64,000 bases of DNA from Crocinitomicaceae bacterium (GCA_020436025.1 JAGQYP010000014.1:1-64000); one strand, 5' to 3'; shown: positions 46,668-54,542, numbered from the stretch's first letter. Numbers and translations: made by a program. The notes: a model not told the origin generated them from the sequence alone.

Positions 46668-47462
46668 TTAATCAAACGGTTCCCATTCAAACCATTCTCT
46701 TCTGGCTTCTTTTCTAAAACTTCCGAACCTAAAAAAATGAAGAATATCCTCTCCTACTTCATCAAAAGAAACATACATCTGATCGTGGTTTTGTTCTACA
46801 AAAATGAGATCGTCAAAATCTTGATAAAAATCTAAATGATGCCAATCAATGGGACCTATTTCATCAGATTTCTTTCGAAACATTTTCATTAGTCTGGTCG
46901 CTTTTGACTCTACCATTATTCCAATATTCATATCTCCTTTTCCGATTCTTGGGTAATTCGTTTTCGCCAAATCAAAGATTAATTGTCCGGATACCATTCG
47001 GGCCAATCCAGGGATGTTTTCAGTAACCACCTTTGGAGCTCTTTCTTGAATCGGACTTCGATCATAAACTATGGAGGCAATATTCTCGGGATGTTGCGAG
47101 AGTATGAACTCATTCAAAACCCAGGAACCAAGGATGTAGGAGAATACATGTACTTTTTTGTACTCCCCTAACCCCTGATCATTCCAAAATTGAGTCAAAT
47201 TAATGACCGTTTGGTGGTAGGAATTCTTTTCATGGAAATCTGGGATAAAAAGATCATACCCTTTACCTGAAAAAAACTTCTTTTGATGTCTTCTACCTCT
47301 TGCTCCATCACCTAAACCAGGAAGAATTAATATGGCTTCTTTCTCAGATCTCAGTTTGACAGAGGTATCCAATACAATAACCTCCTTCACCTGCTCCGCC
47401 CCGAAAGTCCAACTAAAAACAACCGCCGAAAACAAAAGCAGCATAATCTCTCTAGGTTTCAT
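46668..47462 (-). CDS. alpha/beta-hydrolase-fold protein without the usual nucleophile elbow
   Basis: About 264 residues. A signal or anchor segment (about residues 5-22) is followed by the ILPGLGDGARGRR oxyanion-loop-like motif and strands typical of the alpha/beta-hydrolase fold. Where GxSxG should be, the protein has VFSYILGSW, so the standard elbow is changed. A later NHDQMY could carry a His. I use ATG 47462; an in-frame ATG at 47510 lies within the upstream gene's end. It is the last gene of the phospholipid cluster, after a 44-bp T/A-rich spacer. It may act on an acyl or phosphate ester, but the altered site leaves the activity open. Confidence 0.65.
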   Translation of the reverse strand: MKPREIMLLLFSAVVFSWTFGAEQVKEVIVLDTSVKLRSEKEAILILPGLGDGARGRRHQKKFFSGKGYDLFIPDFHEKNSYHQTVINLTQFWNDQGLGEYKKVHVFSYILGSWVLNEFILSQHPENIASIVYDRSPIQERAPKVVTENIPGLARMVSGQLIFDLAKTNYPRIGKGDMNIGIMVESKATRLMKMFRKKSDEIGPIDWHHLDFYQDFDDLIFVEQNHDQMYVSFDEVGEDILHFFRFGSFRKEARREWFEWEPFD

Positions 47463-47506
47463 TATCCCCACCCAATTTTTCATTTTTAATTTTTCATTTT
47501 TAATTC

Positions 47507-47857
47507 TCAAGATTTCCCCATCAAATACATTCCAAGCACCAAAGCCACCATTCCTGCCAAATTAATTGGTTTAATAGGTGTACCGTAAGCATAAAAGGCA
47601 ATAATGGCTGCCCAAATGAAAGTGGAAGCATAGATCGGATAGAGCACTGTAAGCGAACCACCTTTTCTGAACGCTGCAATGAATAATACCATCACGATGA
47701 AATAGCACAGCACTCCAAGAAAGAGCTTTGGACTACGAACGAAACTTCCGAAAGAACCATCACAAGATTCGGCCCCGGTTTTATACAAATACTGGCCCAA
47801 GGCTCCGAACAGAGCGGCAAAAGCAAAATATACGATTGATATTATTGAAGTATTCAT
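47507..47857 (-). CDS. SMR/EmrE-like four-helix membrane protein
   Basis: A 116-residue protein with four hydrophobic helices, including GALGQYLYKTG and the PIYASTFIWAAIIAF helix typical of the small multidrug resistance and ArnE-like group. The conserved membrane Glu of drug-exporting EmrE is not evident in helix 1, which favours a lipid-flippase-like role, in line with the phospholipid-gene context. It follows the acyltransferase stop by two bases. The function is inferred from position and topology. Confidence 0.75.
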   Translation of the reverse strand: MNTSIISIVYFAFAALFGALGQYLYKTGAESCDGSFGSFVRSPKLFLGVLCYFIVMVLFIAAFRKGGSLTVLYPIYASTFIWAAIIAFYAYGTPIKPINLAGMVALVLGMYLMGKS

Positions 47858-47859
47858 GA

Positions 47860-48555
47860 CTATTGTTTTTGAGTTTGTACTACTCCAGAGAACTGTTCTT
47901 CCTCCGAAAACTGATTGTGATTGACCATAGGATTAGGATTCAATTCAAAAATGCTTGCTCTAACTTCTTCCAGAATGTTTTCAATTTCTTTCGATTTTGA
48001 ATATTTAGGCGAACCAATGATGACTTTTGAGTTGAGTGGTAAGGGAAAACTTCCCCCTCGAGGCATTATTCGACCTACCCCATCGAAAAAAACCGGGATA
48101 AAGGGAATTCCAGGATTTTGTTTCAGTAAGACCGCTACCCCATGTTTGAAATCTCCAACTATCCCAGGCTTTCCTCTAGATCCTTCAGGAAAAATGATGA
48201 GCGATTTTCCTTCTTTCAACAATCGATCCATGGCTTCTAAAGCCGTTTCTCCATCATTCTTTTTTCCTTTTTTTTGAATGAGCACTCCATTAACCCAGAA
48301 TTGGGTCAAATGCTTGGTCAAACTTGATTTCCCAAAATAATCGTAGGATGCCACATTCTTTGTTTGCTTGAACTGTTGAAAATTCAGCATGCTCAATAAA
48401 GAGATCGAATCGAGATGAGAATTGTGGTTCCCAACCAAGATGAATTGAGGAGTTTGTTTCAAATGTTTTCGATTTAGAAAGCGAATCCCCAATAAAAACT
48501 GGAAAAATGGACGCAACAACATTCGATAAACGGGATATACAATATAATTCTTCAT
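47860..48555 (-). CDS. 1-acyl-glycerol-3-phosphate acyltransferase-like (PlsC family)
   Basis: A 231-residue membrane-associated acyltransferase. The catalytic HX4D box is seen in VGNHNSHLDSISLL, and the substrate-binding FPEGSRGKPG follows. The length is typical. It would add a fatty acid to a lysophospholipid or other glycerol-phosphate lipid. It starts three bases after the CdsA-like gene stop, so translation is coupled. No specific acceptor is indicated. Confidence 0.88.
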   Translation of the reverse strand: MKNYIVYPVYRMLLRPFFQFLLGIRFLNRKHLKQTPQFILVGNHNSHLDSISLLSMLNFQQFKQTKNVASYDYFGKSSLTKHLTQFWVNGVLIQKKGKKNDGETALEAMDRLLKEGKSLIIFPEGSRGKPGIVGDFKHGVAVLLKQNPGIPFIPVFFDGVGRIMPRGGSFPLPLNSKVIIGSPKYSKSKEIENILEEVRASIFELNPNPMVNHNQFSEEEQFSGVVQTQKQ

Positions 48556-48558
48556 GAT

Positions 48559-49506
48559 TTATAAATTTTGATTTGTAAATAAGGTGATTAGGTAAAAGAA
48601 AACGGGGGCATTGAAAACCAAGGAATCCATTCTGTCCATGACTCCACCATGCCCAGGAATAAGGTCATCCGTGTCTTTCACTTTTAAATCTCTCTTTATT
48701 GCTGACAACAAAGCATCGCCAAAAAAGCCAAAAACAGAAAGTAATAAACCAGCAATCATGCTTTGGATAAAACTCAATGGTGTTAGGAAATGAAATATCC
48801 CTGCTACTAAGGTTGTTGTAAAAACTCCACCCAGAAAACCTTCCCAAGTTTTATTCGGGCTAATTCGAGGTAAAATGACGTGTTTTCCGAATGCTTTACC
48901 CCAATTGTACTGAAAGATGTCGTTCAGTTCAGTAATCAGAATTAAAAAGAGCAATATACCCCCTGCTCCAATTGCATAGCCTTCTATGTCAAGTCCGTAA
49001 ATTAAAACCATATGACTAAAACTATAGGCTGTCAGCATCAGTACCCCTGGAATAAAAGTGATAGATCTTCCAATATTCCCTGAATAGCCTGAAAGAATCA
49101 AGACAATTGGGATGAGGGTGAGTCCGACCATCGGAATAAAATTGAGAAACCAGTGGTACTGAAACGTGTAGGCTAAATAGAACTGAATTGGAATCAACAA
49201 ATAAGCTACTAAAATGGCCGCTCTATCTGTAAATTTCAAATTGCCAATAGAATACAATTCCCTGCTTCCCATGAATGCGAGATAGGCTAAAACAATGGTT
49301 CCAATTAGGGCGGGTGATAAGACAATCAGTCCGACAACCACCATTAAAAACCACCAGGATTGGGTTCTTGTGATCAACTCTTTACTTTGAGCCGATTTCT
49401 TTTTGTGATCCAGCCAGAAATACCCAATAGTTACTAAACTCAGGATTCCGTACAGCACACCTATTGTCCAAAGGACACTTGTCGATAAATTTTCAGTATA
49501 GTTCAT
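48559..49506 (-). CDS. phosphatidate cytidylyltransferase-like protein
   Basis: A 315-residue polytopic enzyme of the CdsA family, which makes CDP-diacylglycerol from phosphatidate and CTP. The signature S-P-N-K-T-W-E-G and the downstream DLIPGHGGVMDRMDSL are both present. About eight membrane segments are seen. The first ATG shares a base with the upstream stop (TAATG). This is probably an accessory CdsA dedicated to the next enzyme rather than the housekeeping copy, since it sits inside the CDP-alcohol cluster. Confidence 0.88.
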   Translation of the reverse strand: MNYTENLSTSVLWTIGVLYGILSLVTIGYFWLDHKKKSAQSKELITRTQSWWFLMVVVGLIVLSPALIGTIVLAYLAFMGSRELYSIGNLKFTDRAAILVAYLLIPIQFYLAYTFQYHWFLNFIPMVGLTLIPIVLILSGYSGNIGRSITFIPGVLMLTAYSFSHMVLIYGLDIEGYAIGAGGILLFLILITELNDIFQYNWGKAFGKHVILPRISPNKTWEGFLGGVFTTTLVAGIFHFLTPLSFIQSMIAGLLLSVFGFFGDALLSAIKRDLKVKDTDDLIPGHGGVMDRMDSLVFNAPVFFYLITLFTNQNL

Positions 49507-50105
49507 TATTTCAAAGCGTTTAGAATTCTTAAAAAACTACTTAACAACGTGAGTAAAAAGGCAAGGAGAAACAGACCATTGATCCAATAGACATCAATCA
49601 ACTGAAATCCCATCATGAGGGCAATGGCTCCTATTAGAAATGCACGATCACTCTTCCCCATGGGTCCGTCGTATCTCCGATTTCCTGAGACTACTTTTGC
49701 AAGTATTCCGGAAAACTCATTGATTACAGATCCTAAAGCAAAAAGCCAAATCAGAATTGGATTTAATCCAGTAACAAATGCAAAAGGAATAAAAATGAAC
49801 AAGTCAGAAACGACATCTCCTAGTTCATTCAACACCTCTCCAATAGCGGATTTCTGATTGTATTGACGAGCCATCATCCCATCTAGGGCATTGAGCATCA
49901 TCCGAAGAAGGAGTCCGAAAGGAAGGATAAAATAAACAGTACTCGATTCCGAAAACAAAAACAAGATCAAACCCAAAAAGAAAGATAGTCCGATCGCTGA
50001 GTTGGTAATCTGATTCGGTCTTACACCCAATCTATTAAGCGTAAGCAGAAAAGGCTGTAGCGCCTGCTGAAACTTTGGTTTAATATTATAAATTGAAATC
50101 ATCAT
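49506..50105 (-). CDS. CDP-alcohol phosphatidyltransferase, YnbA-like
   Basis: A 199-residue membrane enzyme of the CDP-alcohol phosphotransferase family. The motif D1xxD2GxxAR...GxxxD3xxxD4 spans residues 72-97, but here D1 and D3 are Asn (N72, N93), while D75, G76, A79, R80, G89 and D97 are kept. I recall the same double Asn in E. coli YnbA. D2 and D4 remain to bind metal, so the enzyme could still act, on an unknown alcohol. It heads a five-gene run with CdsA-like, PlsC-like, SMR-like and hydrolase-like genes. A -7 box five bases upstream of the ATG suggests a very short leader. Confidence 0.85.
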   Translation of the reverse strand: MMISIYNIKPKFQQALQPFLLTLNRLGVRPNQITNSAIGLSFFLGLILFLFSESSTVYFILPFGLLLRMMLNALDGMMARQYNQKSAIGEVLNELGDVVSDLFIFIPFAFVTGLNPILIWLFALGSVINEFSGILAKVVSGNRRYDGPMGKSDRAFLIGAIALMMGFQLIDVYWINGLFLLAFLLTLLSSFLRILNALK

Positions 50106-50109
50106 AGTC

Positions 50110-50117
50110 CAAAATTA
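50110..50117 (-). promoter_or_regulatory. candidate -7 element of the phospholipid cluster
   Basis: Minus strand TAATTTTG, fitting TAnnTTTG, lies five bases before ATG 50105. No good TTTG box is found at standard spacing; a TTG 13 bases upstream is too close. Support is weak. Confidence 0.3.
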
Positions 50118-50159
50118 GAACCAGATGACTCAATTTTTTTTGCGGAAAACCGTAAGAAT

Positions 50160-50309
50160 GAATTTTTCGAGTGTAGAGTTTTTCGAGTGTAGAACCGAGC
50201 GATAGCGAGCTCATCGACCGATAGGGAGATAATTATTCGAGTGACGAGTTTTTCGAGTTTAGAGTTTTTCGAGTGTAGAGTTTTTCGAGTGACGAGTTTT
50301 TCGAGTTTA
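50160..50309. repeat. 16-bp tandem array interrupted by a 44-bp element
   Basis: Two copies of GAGTTTTTCGAGTGTA (the first with one change) come before a 44-bp insert at 50191-50234, and about four more copies (ending GTTTA, GTGTA or GTGAC) after it. Each unit is two similar 8-bp halves. It fills the spacer between the phospholipid cluster and the lipoprotein gene at 50373. Confidence 0.85.
50191..50234 (-). repeat. 44-bp dispersed element, copy 1
   Basis: Read on the minus strand this matches 54410-54453 at 41 of 44 positions, so the two copies are inverted relative to each other. It is embedded in a 16-bp tandem array. It contains the palindrome GAGCTC and repeated CTATCG. Confidence 0.8.
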
Positions 50310-50372
50310 GAGTTTAGTGAATGGGAGCATACCAAAGCTCTTGCTCTTGCTCAATCCTCTTGCTCTTGCTCC

Positions 50373-51272
50373 TTACTCCACATACGGGTGTAATCCTCTC
50401 AATCCCATGTCTACGACAGTTTCGCCTGCTGCGGGTTCGAATTTCCCGTCGGCGGTGTTGTCTTGCCATTCGAATGAATTGTTGATTGAGAAGGCCAGAA
50501 CTATTTTTACATTTCCTGTTTCGTTTCCGGTGATTACCAATGGTTGAGCGAGTTTTCCTGTGATGACACAAGATCCATTTGGAACTGGACTAGAGGTAAA
50601 GATTGGGTTCACGACTGTTACGCCTGCTCCGTCTCCTTCATCTACTGAACCATAAACGAATCCAGCATAATTCACAGAAGTTTCGAATGCCCAATAACCC
50701 TGAACTTTGTTCGCATTTACTGCCACTACTGAATCCTGAACGGTGTGTGTAGTAATGTAATTGTTATAGCCAACAAATGAAGCCAATGTCCCTGTAAAAT
50801 CTTGATTATTGATATAAGGTGGGTAATTGAATCGGTATTGGATATCGTATTTTTGGTAAGTAACCGACACACGAATCCAATTGTACGTCCCAGGTGCCAA
50901 TTGAGATAAATTCATCGATAAAAATGTTTCTCCATTCGTCGCTTTGATGGCCTGATCAAAATTCACGGCATTTGCTCCACCCGCAGTTGTTTCTGTCCCC
51001 ATGTAAACGATTTCTCCACCTCCTAGAGCGGTTAGAGAATCAGAAGCCAACTCAATATAGTGAATACTTGTTTGTCTCATGGTTGGTGTCTGCGCTGCAT
51101 TCCCTGCCGGAACAGTCGCGGGATTACCAAAATTATCCAACCTGGGTAAAGTACCGTCAAAAACCACCTTGAATTGCAGTTGAGGAGTTGTTGGATTGTT
51201 ATTGTTGTTGTCTTTTTTACAAGATGCAAACACCAAAGCGAGGGCCATGGTAGAAAGTAGAATATTTTTCAT
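50373..51272 (-). CDS. lipoprotein of unknown function
   Basis: A 299-residue protein with a lipobox at Cys18 (LVFASC) after a hydrophobic start, then an Asn/Thr/Pro linker and a beta-rich domain of about 260 residues (QLQFKVVFDGTLPRLDN and later TGNETGNVKIVLAFSINNSFEW). It resembles fimbrillin- or MbnP-like Bacteroidota lipoproteins only in general style. It is a single gene with repeat arrays upstream of the neighbouring cluster. It is likely at the outer membrane; no ligand is suggested. Confidence 0.7.
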   Translation of the reverse strand: MKNILLSTMALALVFASCKKDNNNNNPTTPQLQFKVVFDGTLPRLDNFGNPATVPAGNAAQTPTMRQTSIHYIELASDSLTALGGGEIVYMGTETTAGGANAVNFDQAIKATNGETFLSMNLSQLAPGTYNWIRVSVTYQKYDIQYRFNYPPYINNQDFTGTLASFVGYNNYITTHTVQDSVVAVNANKVQGYWAFETSVNYAGFVYGSVDEGDGAGVTVVNPIFTSSPVPNGSCVITGKLAQPLVITGNETGNVKIVLAFSINNSFEWQDNTADGKFEPAAGETVVDMGLRGLHPYVE

Positions 51273-51364
51273 TAGAAGATGTAATTAATTTGATTCGAGC
51301 TCTAAATTAAGGAAAAATATTGGCTTTCATTGCTTGATTGCTGAATCTAAGATGACCAGATAGA

Positions 51365-52813
51365 TCATTTAAGATCAAACAACGCCACACTTTCAATATG
51401 TCCCGTATGAGGGAATTGGTCGACTAAAGAAAATTTCTTTAACTGATATCCGTTTTCTTGAAGATCCTTTGTGTCACGAGCTTGAGTAGCAGGATTACAA
51501 GAAATATAGACGATCCTTTTTGCATTCAAACGCATGACTTTTCTCAATGTTTTCGGAGCTATTCCAGCTCTTGGGGGATCCAAAATGATGGTTCCAATTT
51601 TACCTTCGTATTCGGGATATTCAAAGAGGAATTTTCCTACGTCGGCAGCATAAAAATCTATACCGGAAATACCGTTTCTTTCTGCATTTTTCTTAGCATC
51701 TTCAATCGCTTCAGGAACGATATCGACACCAATGATTTTGGCATTCTTTGTTTTAGAAGCTACAACCTGACCAATGGTTCCCGTTCCACAAAACAAGTCC
51801 ATGATTACTTGACCATCTAATTCGTTCGACTCAAAAGCATAATCGATTGCCTTCGAGTAGAGTTTCTCGGCACATTTTGGGTTGGTTTGAAAAAAGGATT
51901 CCATGGAAATCTCGAAATTCAGACCTAAAATCTGCTCAATTACCAAAGGCGCTCCGAAGATCAATTCGGTATAGCCATTTTCAATTTTTGCACGATCTGC
52001 CACATCATCGTTGACTGTCAATTGAATTCCAGCAATTCGATTACCCAATAATCCCTTGACAAATTCTCCGAAAGCTTGGGTATTAAAATCGTGAATATTT
52101 TCAGAAGATGTGACTAAGTTGATTAAAAGTTTATCCTCATAAAATGATTTTCGGACTACGATATATCTAAAAAAGCCCACTTTCTTTGGAGGATGCCAGG
52201 CAGGAAACCCTGTTGCTTTCAAATAATCTCGAATTTGAATCAGTTTATTTTCAAAATCAGCATCGAACAAACCCGATTCCTTATTCAAATTCTCAACTTT
52301 CCACCAAGTACCACGGTGTTTGAATCCTAAAGCAAAGGCATCATCAATATCCTCTCCAGTTTCCATATCGTGTTCGATGGAAGAGAAAGAATACTCCATT
52401 TTATTTCTGTAATTCCAGATTTCAGGAGATTCGATGTAGGCATCAAACAAATCATCAACATTGGCAACTTCACCTATTCTTCTGAAAAGCTCGATAGTCG
52501 ATTTGAATTTGTATTCTTTTTGTTTTTCAATGGGCAAGGAAATGTAGGGTGATCCAGAAATCGGTTGGTAAGGAATGCTGACCTCATCTGGAGAAGGCAC
52601 AAGAACTTTCACCAAATTGCACTCAGCGTATTTGCTTTTCTTCTTTACGATTTTAGCTAGAACTTTCTGACCCGGAAAGGTATTTCCAACAAAAACCGTC
52701 ATTCTTCGTCCGTCTTCAAAAGTCAGACGTGCAATTCCTTTCCCTCCAAAAGCAAAATCTGTAATATCTAATTCTATTAAATCTCCTCTTTTCAATTTCT
52801 GAATTTTGGGCAA
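51365..52813 (-). CDS. rlmD: 23S rRNA (uracil-C5)-methyltransferase, RlmD-like, without Fe-S cysteines
   Basis: A 482-residue RNA m5U methyltransferase. An N-terminal TRAM domain (about residues 1-65) is followed by the RNA-binding and catalytic parts, with DLFCGTGTIGQV (SAM), DPPRAG and YISCNPATQARD (nucleophilic Cys). The CX5CGGC cluster motif of E. coli RumA is absent; the equivalent place reads PISGSPYIS. The start is TTG 52813. It may be RlmD or an RlmCD-like enzyme. The 12-copy 15-bp array lies just upstream. Confidence 0.85.
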   Translation of the reverse strand: MPKIQKLKRGDLIELDITDFAFGGKGIARLTFEDGRRMTVFVGNTFPGQKVLAKIVKKKSKYAECNLVKVLVPSPDEVSIPYQPISGSPYISLPIEKQKEYKFKSTIELFRRIGEVANVDDLFDAYIESPEIWNYRNKMEYSFSSIEHDMETGEDIDDAFALGFKHRGTWWKVENLNKESGLFDADFENKLIQIRDYLKATGFPAWHPPKKVGFFRYIVVRKSFYEDKLLINLVTSSENIHDFNTQAFGEFVKGLLGNRIAGIQLTVNDDVADRAKIENGYTELIFGAPLVIEQILGLNFEISMESFFQTNPKCAEKLYSKAIDYAFESNELDGQVIMDLFCGTGTIGQVVASKTKNAKIIGVDIVPEAIEDAKKNAERNGISGIDFYAADVGKFLFEYPEYEGKIGTIILDPPRAGIAPKTLRKVMRLNAKRIVYISCNPATQARDTKDLQENGYQLKKFSLVDQFPHTGHIESVALFDLK

Positions 52814-52860
52814 AAATAGTGTATTTGGAGGAAGTTTTGATTTTTGAATCTTTGAATTCT

Positions 52861-53040
52861 TGATTTAGGACTTATGGATTTATGATTTATTGATTTATGA
52901 TTTATTGATTTATGACTTATTGATTTATGACTTATTGATTTATGACTTATTGATTCATGACTTATTGATTTATGACTTATTGATTTATGACTTATTGATT
53001 CATGATTTATTGATTCATGACTAATTGATTTATGATTTAT
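52861..53040. repeat. 15-bp tandem array, twelve copies
   Basis: Twelve consecutive 15-bp units of TGATTTATGACTTAT, with changes at a few positions (C for T in TTCATGA, T for C in ATTTAT, one GGA start). The period is exact over 180 bp. It occupies nearly all of the spacer between rlmD and the barrel protein. Confidence 0.95.
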
Positions 53041-53094
53041 GAATTTTGGAATTGCTCTTTTGTATTATTTAGAAAATTCAGAAATCACGCTGTC

Positions 53095-53787
53095 CTATTT
53101 TGAATGAAAGGTATATTTAAAATTCAACGCAAAATTCACATTCCAGTTATGAAAAACTGATTTATAATTATTAGGAGTGTAAATATTTAGCCTAGCATAA
53201 GGAGTCAAGCCAAGTGCAAATACATCTGAAAATTGATAAGTGAAATTGACTCCTAACCTTGCATCCAGACAATAGAAAAACCCACTTTCAGGATATGTCT
53301 TCCACTTGTATTTCGTTGATTCACCATAATAATTGGTAATAATCTGAGAATTAGCACTTGCAATACCAAAAGAGTTAACAATACCCAATTCAAGTCCAAT
53401 TCTAATTCGATCAAAAGATTTTCCAAAGCTGTAAATTAAAGGAATCGCAAGCATATAAGAATGACTGGGGTTTTCACTTAATAAATATTCAGAAGAATCA
53501 ATTGGAATTGATGGATAAAATTCTACCACATAAAATGACGTTATCGTCTGCAGATCCAAACCTGTTATTATGGCATGTTTATCATTAAATTGTCTTTCAT
53601 AATTTAATCCAGCTGCAAATCCAAACCAAGGGTTGTGCTCTGACTTACCGTTATAACCTGAGAAATCAATCAATATATTCCCCACACCCGGATCCATATG
53701 GATAATTAAATTATTCTTAGGAAAGTCTTGTTGTGAAAATGTGCTGAAGGCGAAAATAAAAAAAGGAAAGATCAGAAGGTATTTCAT
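53095..53787 (-). CDS. outer-membrane beta-barrel protein (PorT-like)
   Basis: A 230-residue protein with a signal peptide (ending near FSTFSQ) and about eight amphipathic strands ending with aromatic residues (FALNFKYTFHSK). This layout fits the outer-membrane beta-barrel protein family of Bacteroidota, such as PorT-like proteins. It has its own promoter with a 17-base leader. No partner gene is adjacent. Confidence 0.75.
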   Translation of the reverse strand: MKYLLIFPFFIFAFSTFSQQDFPKNNLIIHMDPGVGNILIDFSGYNGKSEHNPWFGFAAGLNYERQFNDKHAIITGLDLQTITSFYVVEFYPSIPIDSSEYLLSENPSHSYMLAIPLIYSFGKSFDRIRIGLELGIVNSFGIASANSQIITNYYGESTKYKWKTYPESGFFYCLDARLGVNFTYQFSDVFALGLTPYARLNIYTPNNYKSVFHNWNVNFALNFKYTFHSK

Positions 53788-53809
53788 AGGAATTGCTTTT
53801 AGGTTAAGA

Positions 53810-53839
53810 CAAATATAACCAATGATAAGTTACACACAA
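53810..53839 (-). promoter_or_regulatory. promoter of the barrel protein gene
   Basis: Minus strand TTG (53837-53839), 19 bases, TATATTTG (53810-53817), an exact fit to the Bacteroidota consensus. The start is predicted near 53804, 17 bases before the ATG. Confidence 0.6.
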
Positions 53840-53919
53840 TAACAAATTCTTAACATCCTAAATTCTTTTTCGGCATGATTTTGGCTTATCTTTATGTAAA
53901 CGAACAAAAACTTAAAGAC

Positions 53920-54228
53920 ATGAAAAATCTAGTTAAAAAATCATTTGGATCCCTAGCCATCGTTTTAGTTGCATTAGGAACCATGTCGATGACAATGATC
54001 GATGGAGTTGGAAGTGGTCGAATCAAAGTATATCTTCAAAATAAATGTTCTTCTGATGTAAAAGTAAAAGTAGAATCTCCGGGTTCTTCCACACATTACA
54101 CGGTAGAAGATGGTTACAAAAAACCATTCTCTTTCATGGAAGGGACAAAAATCTACGATCACAACGGAAAATTAGTACATACCATTTCATCCTCCTCAGA
54201 AGGAAAAGTGGTTGTGGTGTGCGAATAA
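53920..54228 (+). CDS. small secreted protein
   Basis: A 102-residue protein with a signal peptide (about residues 1-27, MKNLVKKSFGSLAIVLVALG and onward). Then comes a ~70-residue region with YLQNKCSSDVKVKVES and a second Cys at the very end (VVVVCE), which might form a disulfide. No family is known to me. The start at 53920 avoids an odd extension from 53875. A TATCTTTA near 53887 is a possible -7 box. A strong terminator lies 70 bp after it. Confidence 0.65.
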   Translation: MKNLVKKSFGSLAIVLVALGTMSMTMIDGVGSGRIKVYLQNKCSSDVKVKVESPGSSTHYTVEDGYKKPFSFMEGTKIYDHNGKLVHTISSSSEGKVVVVCE

Positions 54229-54237
54229 GTGATATTT

Positions 54238-54279
54238 GATTTTAGATTTTAGATTTTAGATTTTAGATTTTAGATATTA
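54238..54279. repeat. 7-bp tandem array, six copies
   Basis: GATTTTA repeated five times, then GATATTA. It starts 9 bp after the small secreted protein's stop codon. Confidence 0.9.
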
Positions 54280-54298
54280 GATTAATTTTAAAAATATT

Positions 54299-54321
54299 GA
54301 GGCTTTCGGGCCTCTTTTTTT
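54299..54321 (+). terminator. rho-independent terminator
   Basis: A GAGGC/GCCTC stem with loop TTTCGG and a T run at 54315-54321. It follows the small secreted protein gene. Confidence 0.85.
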
Positions 54322-54322
54322 G

Positions 54323-54364
54323 TTCTAGGTTCTAGGTTCTAGGTTCTAGGTTCTAGGTTCTAAG
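54323..54364. repeat. 7-bp tandem array, six copies
   Basis: TTCTAGG repeated five times, then TTCTAAG, directly after the terminator T run. Confidence 0.9.
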
Positions 54365-54409
54365 TAAATTAGTTCATTTTTCATTCTTAATTTTTCATTC
54401 TTAATTCTT

Positions 54410-54453
54410 AATTATTTCCCTATCGGTCAATGAGCTCGTTATCGCTCGGTTCT
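54410..54453 (+). repeat. 44-bp dispersed element, copy 2
   Basis: Plus-strand copy of the element at 50191-50234 with three differences. It lies in a T/A-rich repetitive spacer. Confidence 0.8.
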
Positions 54454-54465
54454 TAATTATTCATT

Positions 54466-54486
54466 GTTAATTGTTAATTGTTAATT
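54466..54486. repeat. 7-bp tandem array, three copies
   Basis: GTTAATT repeated three times, 12 bp after the 44-bp element. Confidence 0.7.
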
Positions 54487-54521
54487 CATAATTTAATTAT
54501 CCCCCTATCTATTTGATCGTT

Positions 54522-54542
54522 GATAATTGATAATTGATAATT
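54522..54542. repeat. 7-bp tandem array, three copies
   Basis: GATAATT repeated three times just before the Na/Pi transporter gene. The unit is the same as that of the ATAATTG array at 41664-41698 in another phase. Confidence 0.8.

Noticed and set aside
50102..50335. 77-residue reading frame across the 16-bp array
   Set aside because: It is made of translated repeat units and overlaps the start of the phospholipid cluster; there is no ribosomal or promoter support.
52861..53040. Possible CRISPR array
   Set aside because: The 15-bp units are directly adjacent with no unique spacers and no cas gene is near.
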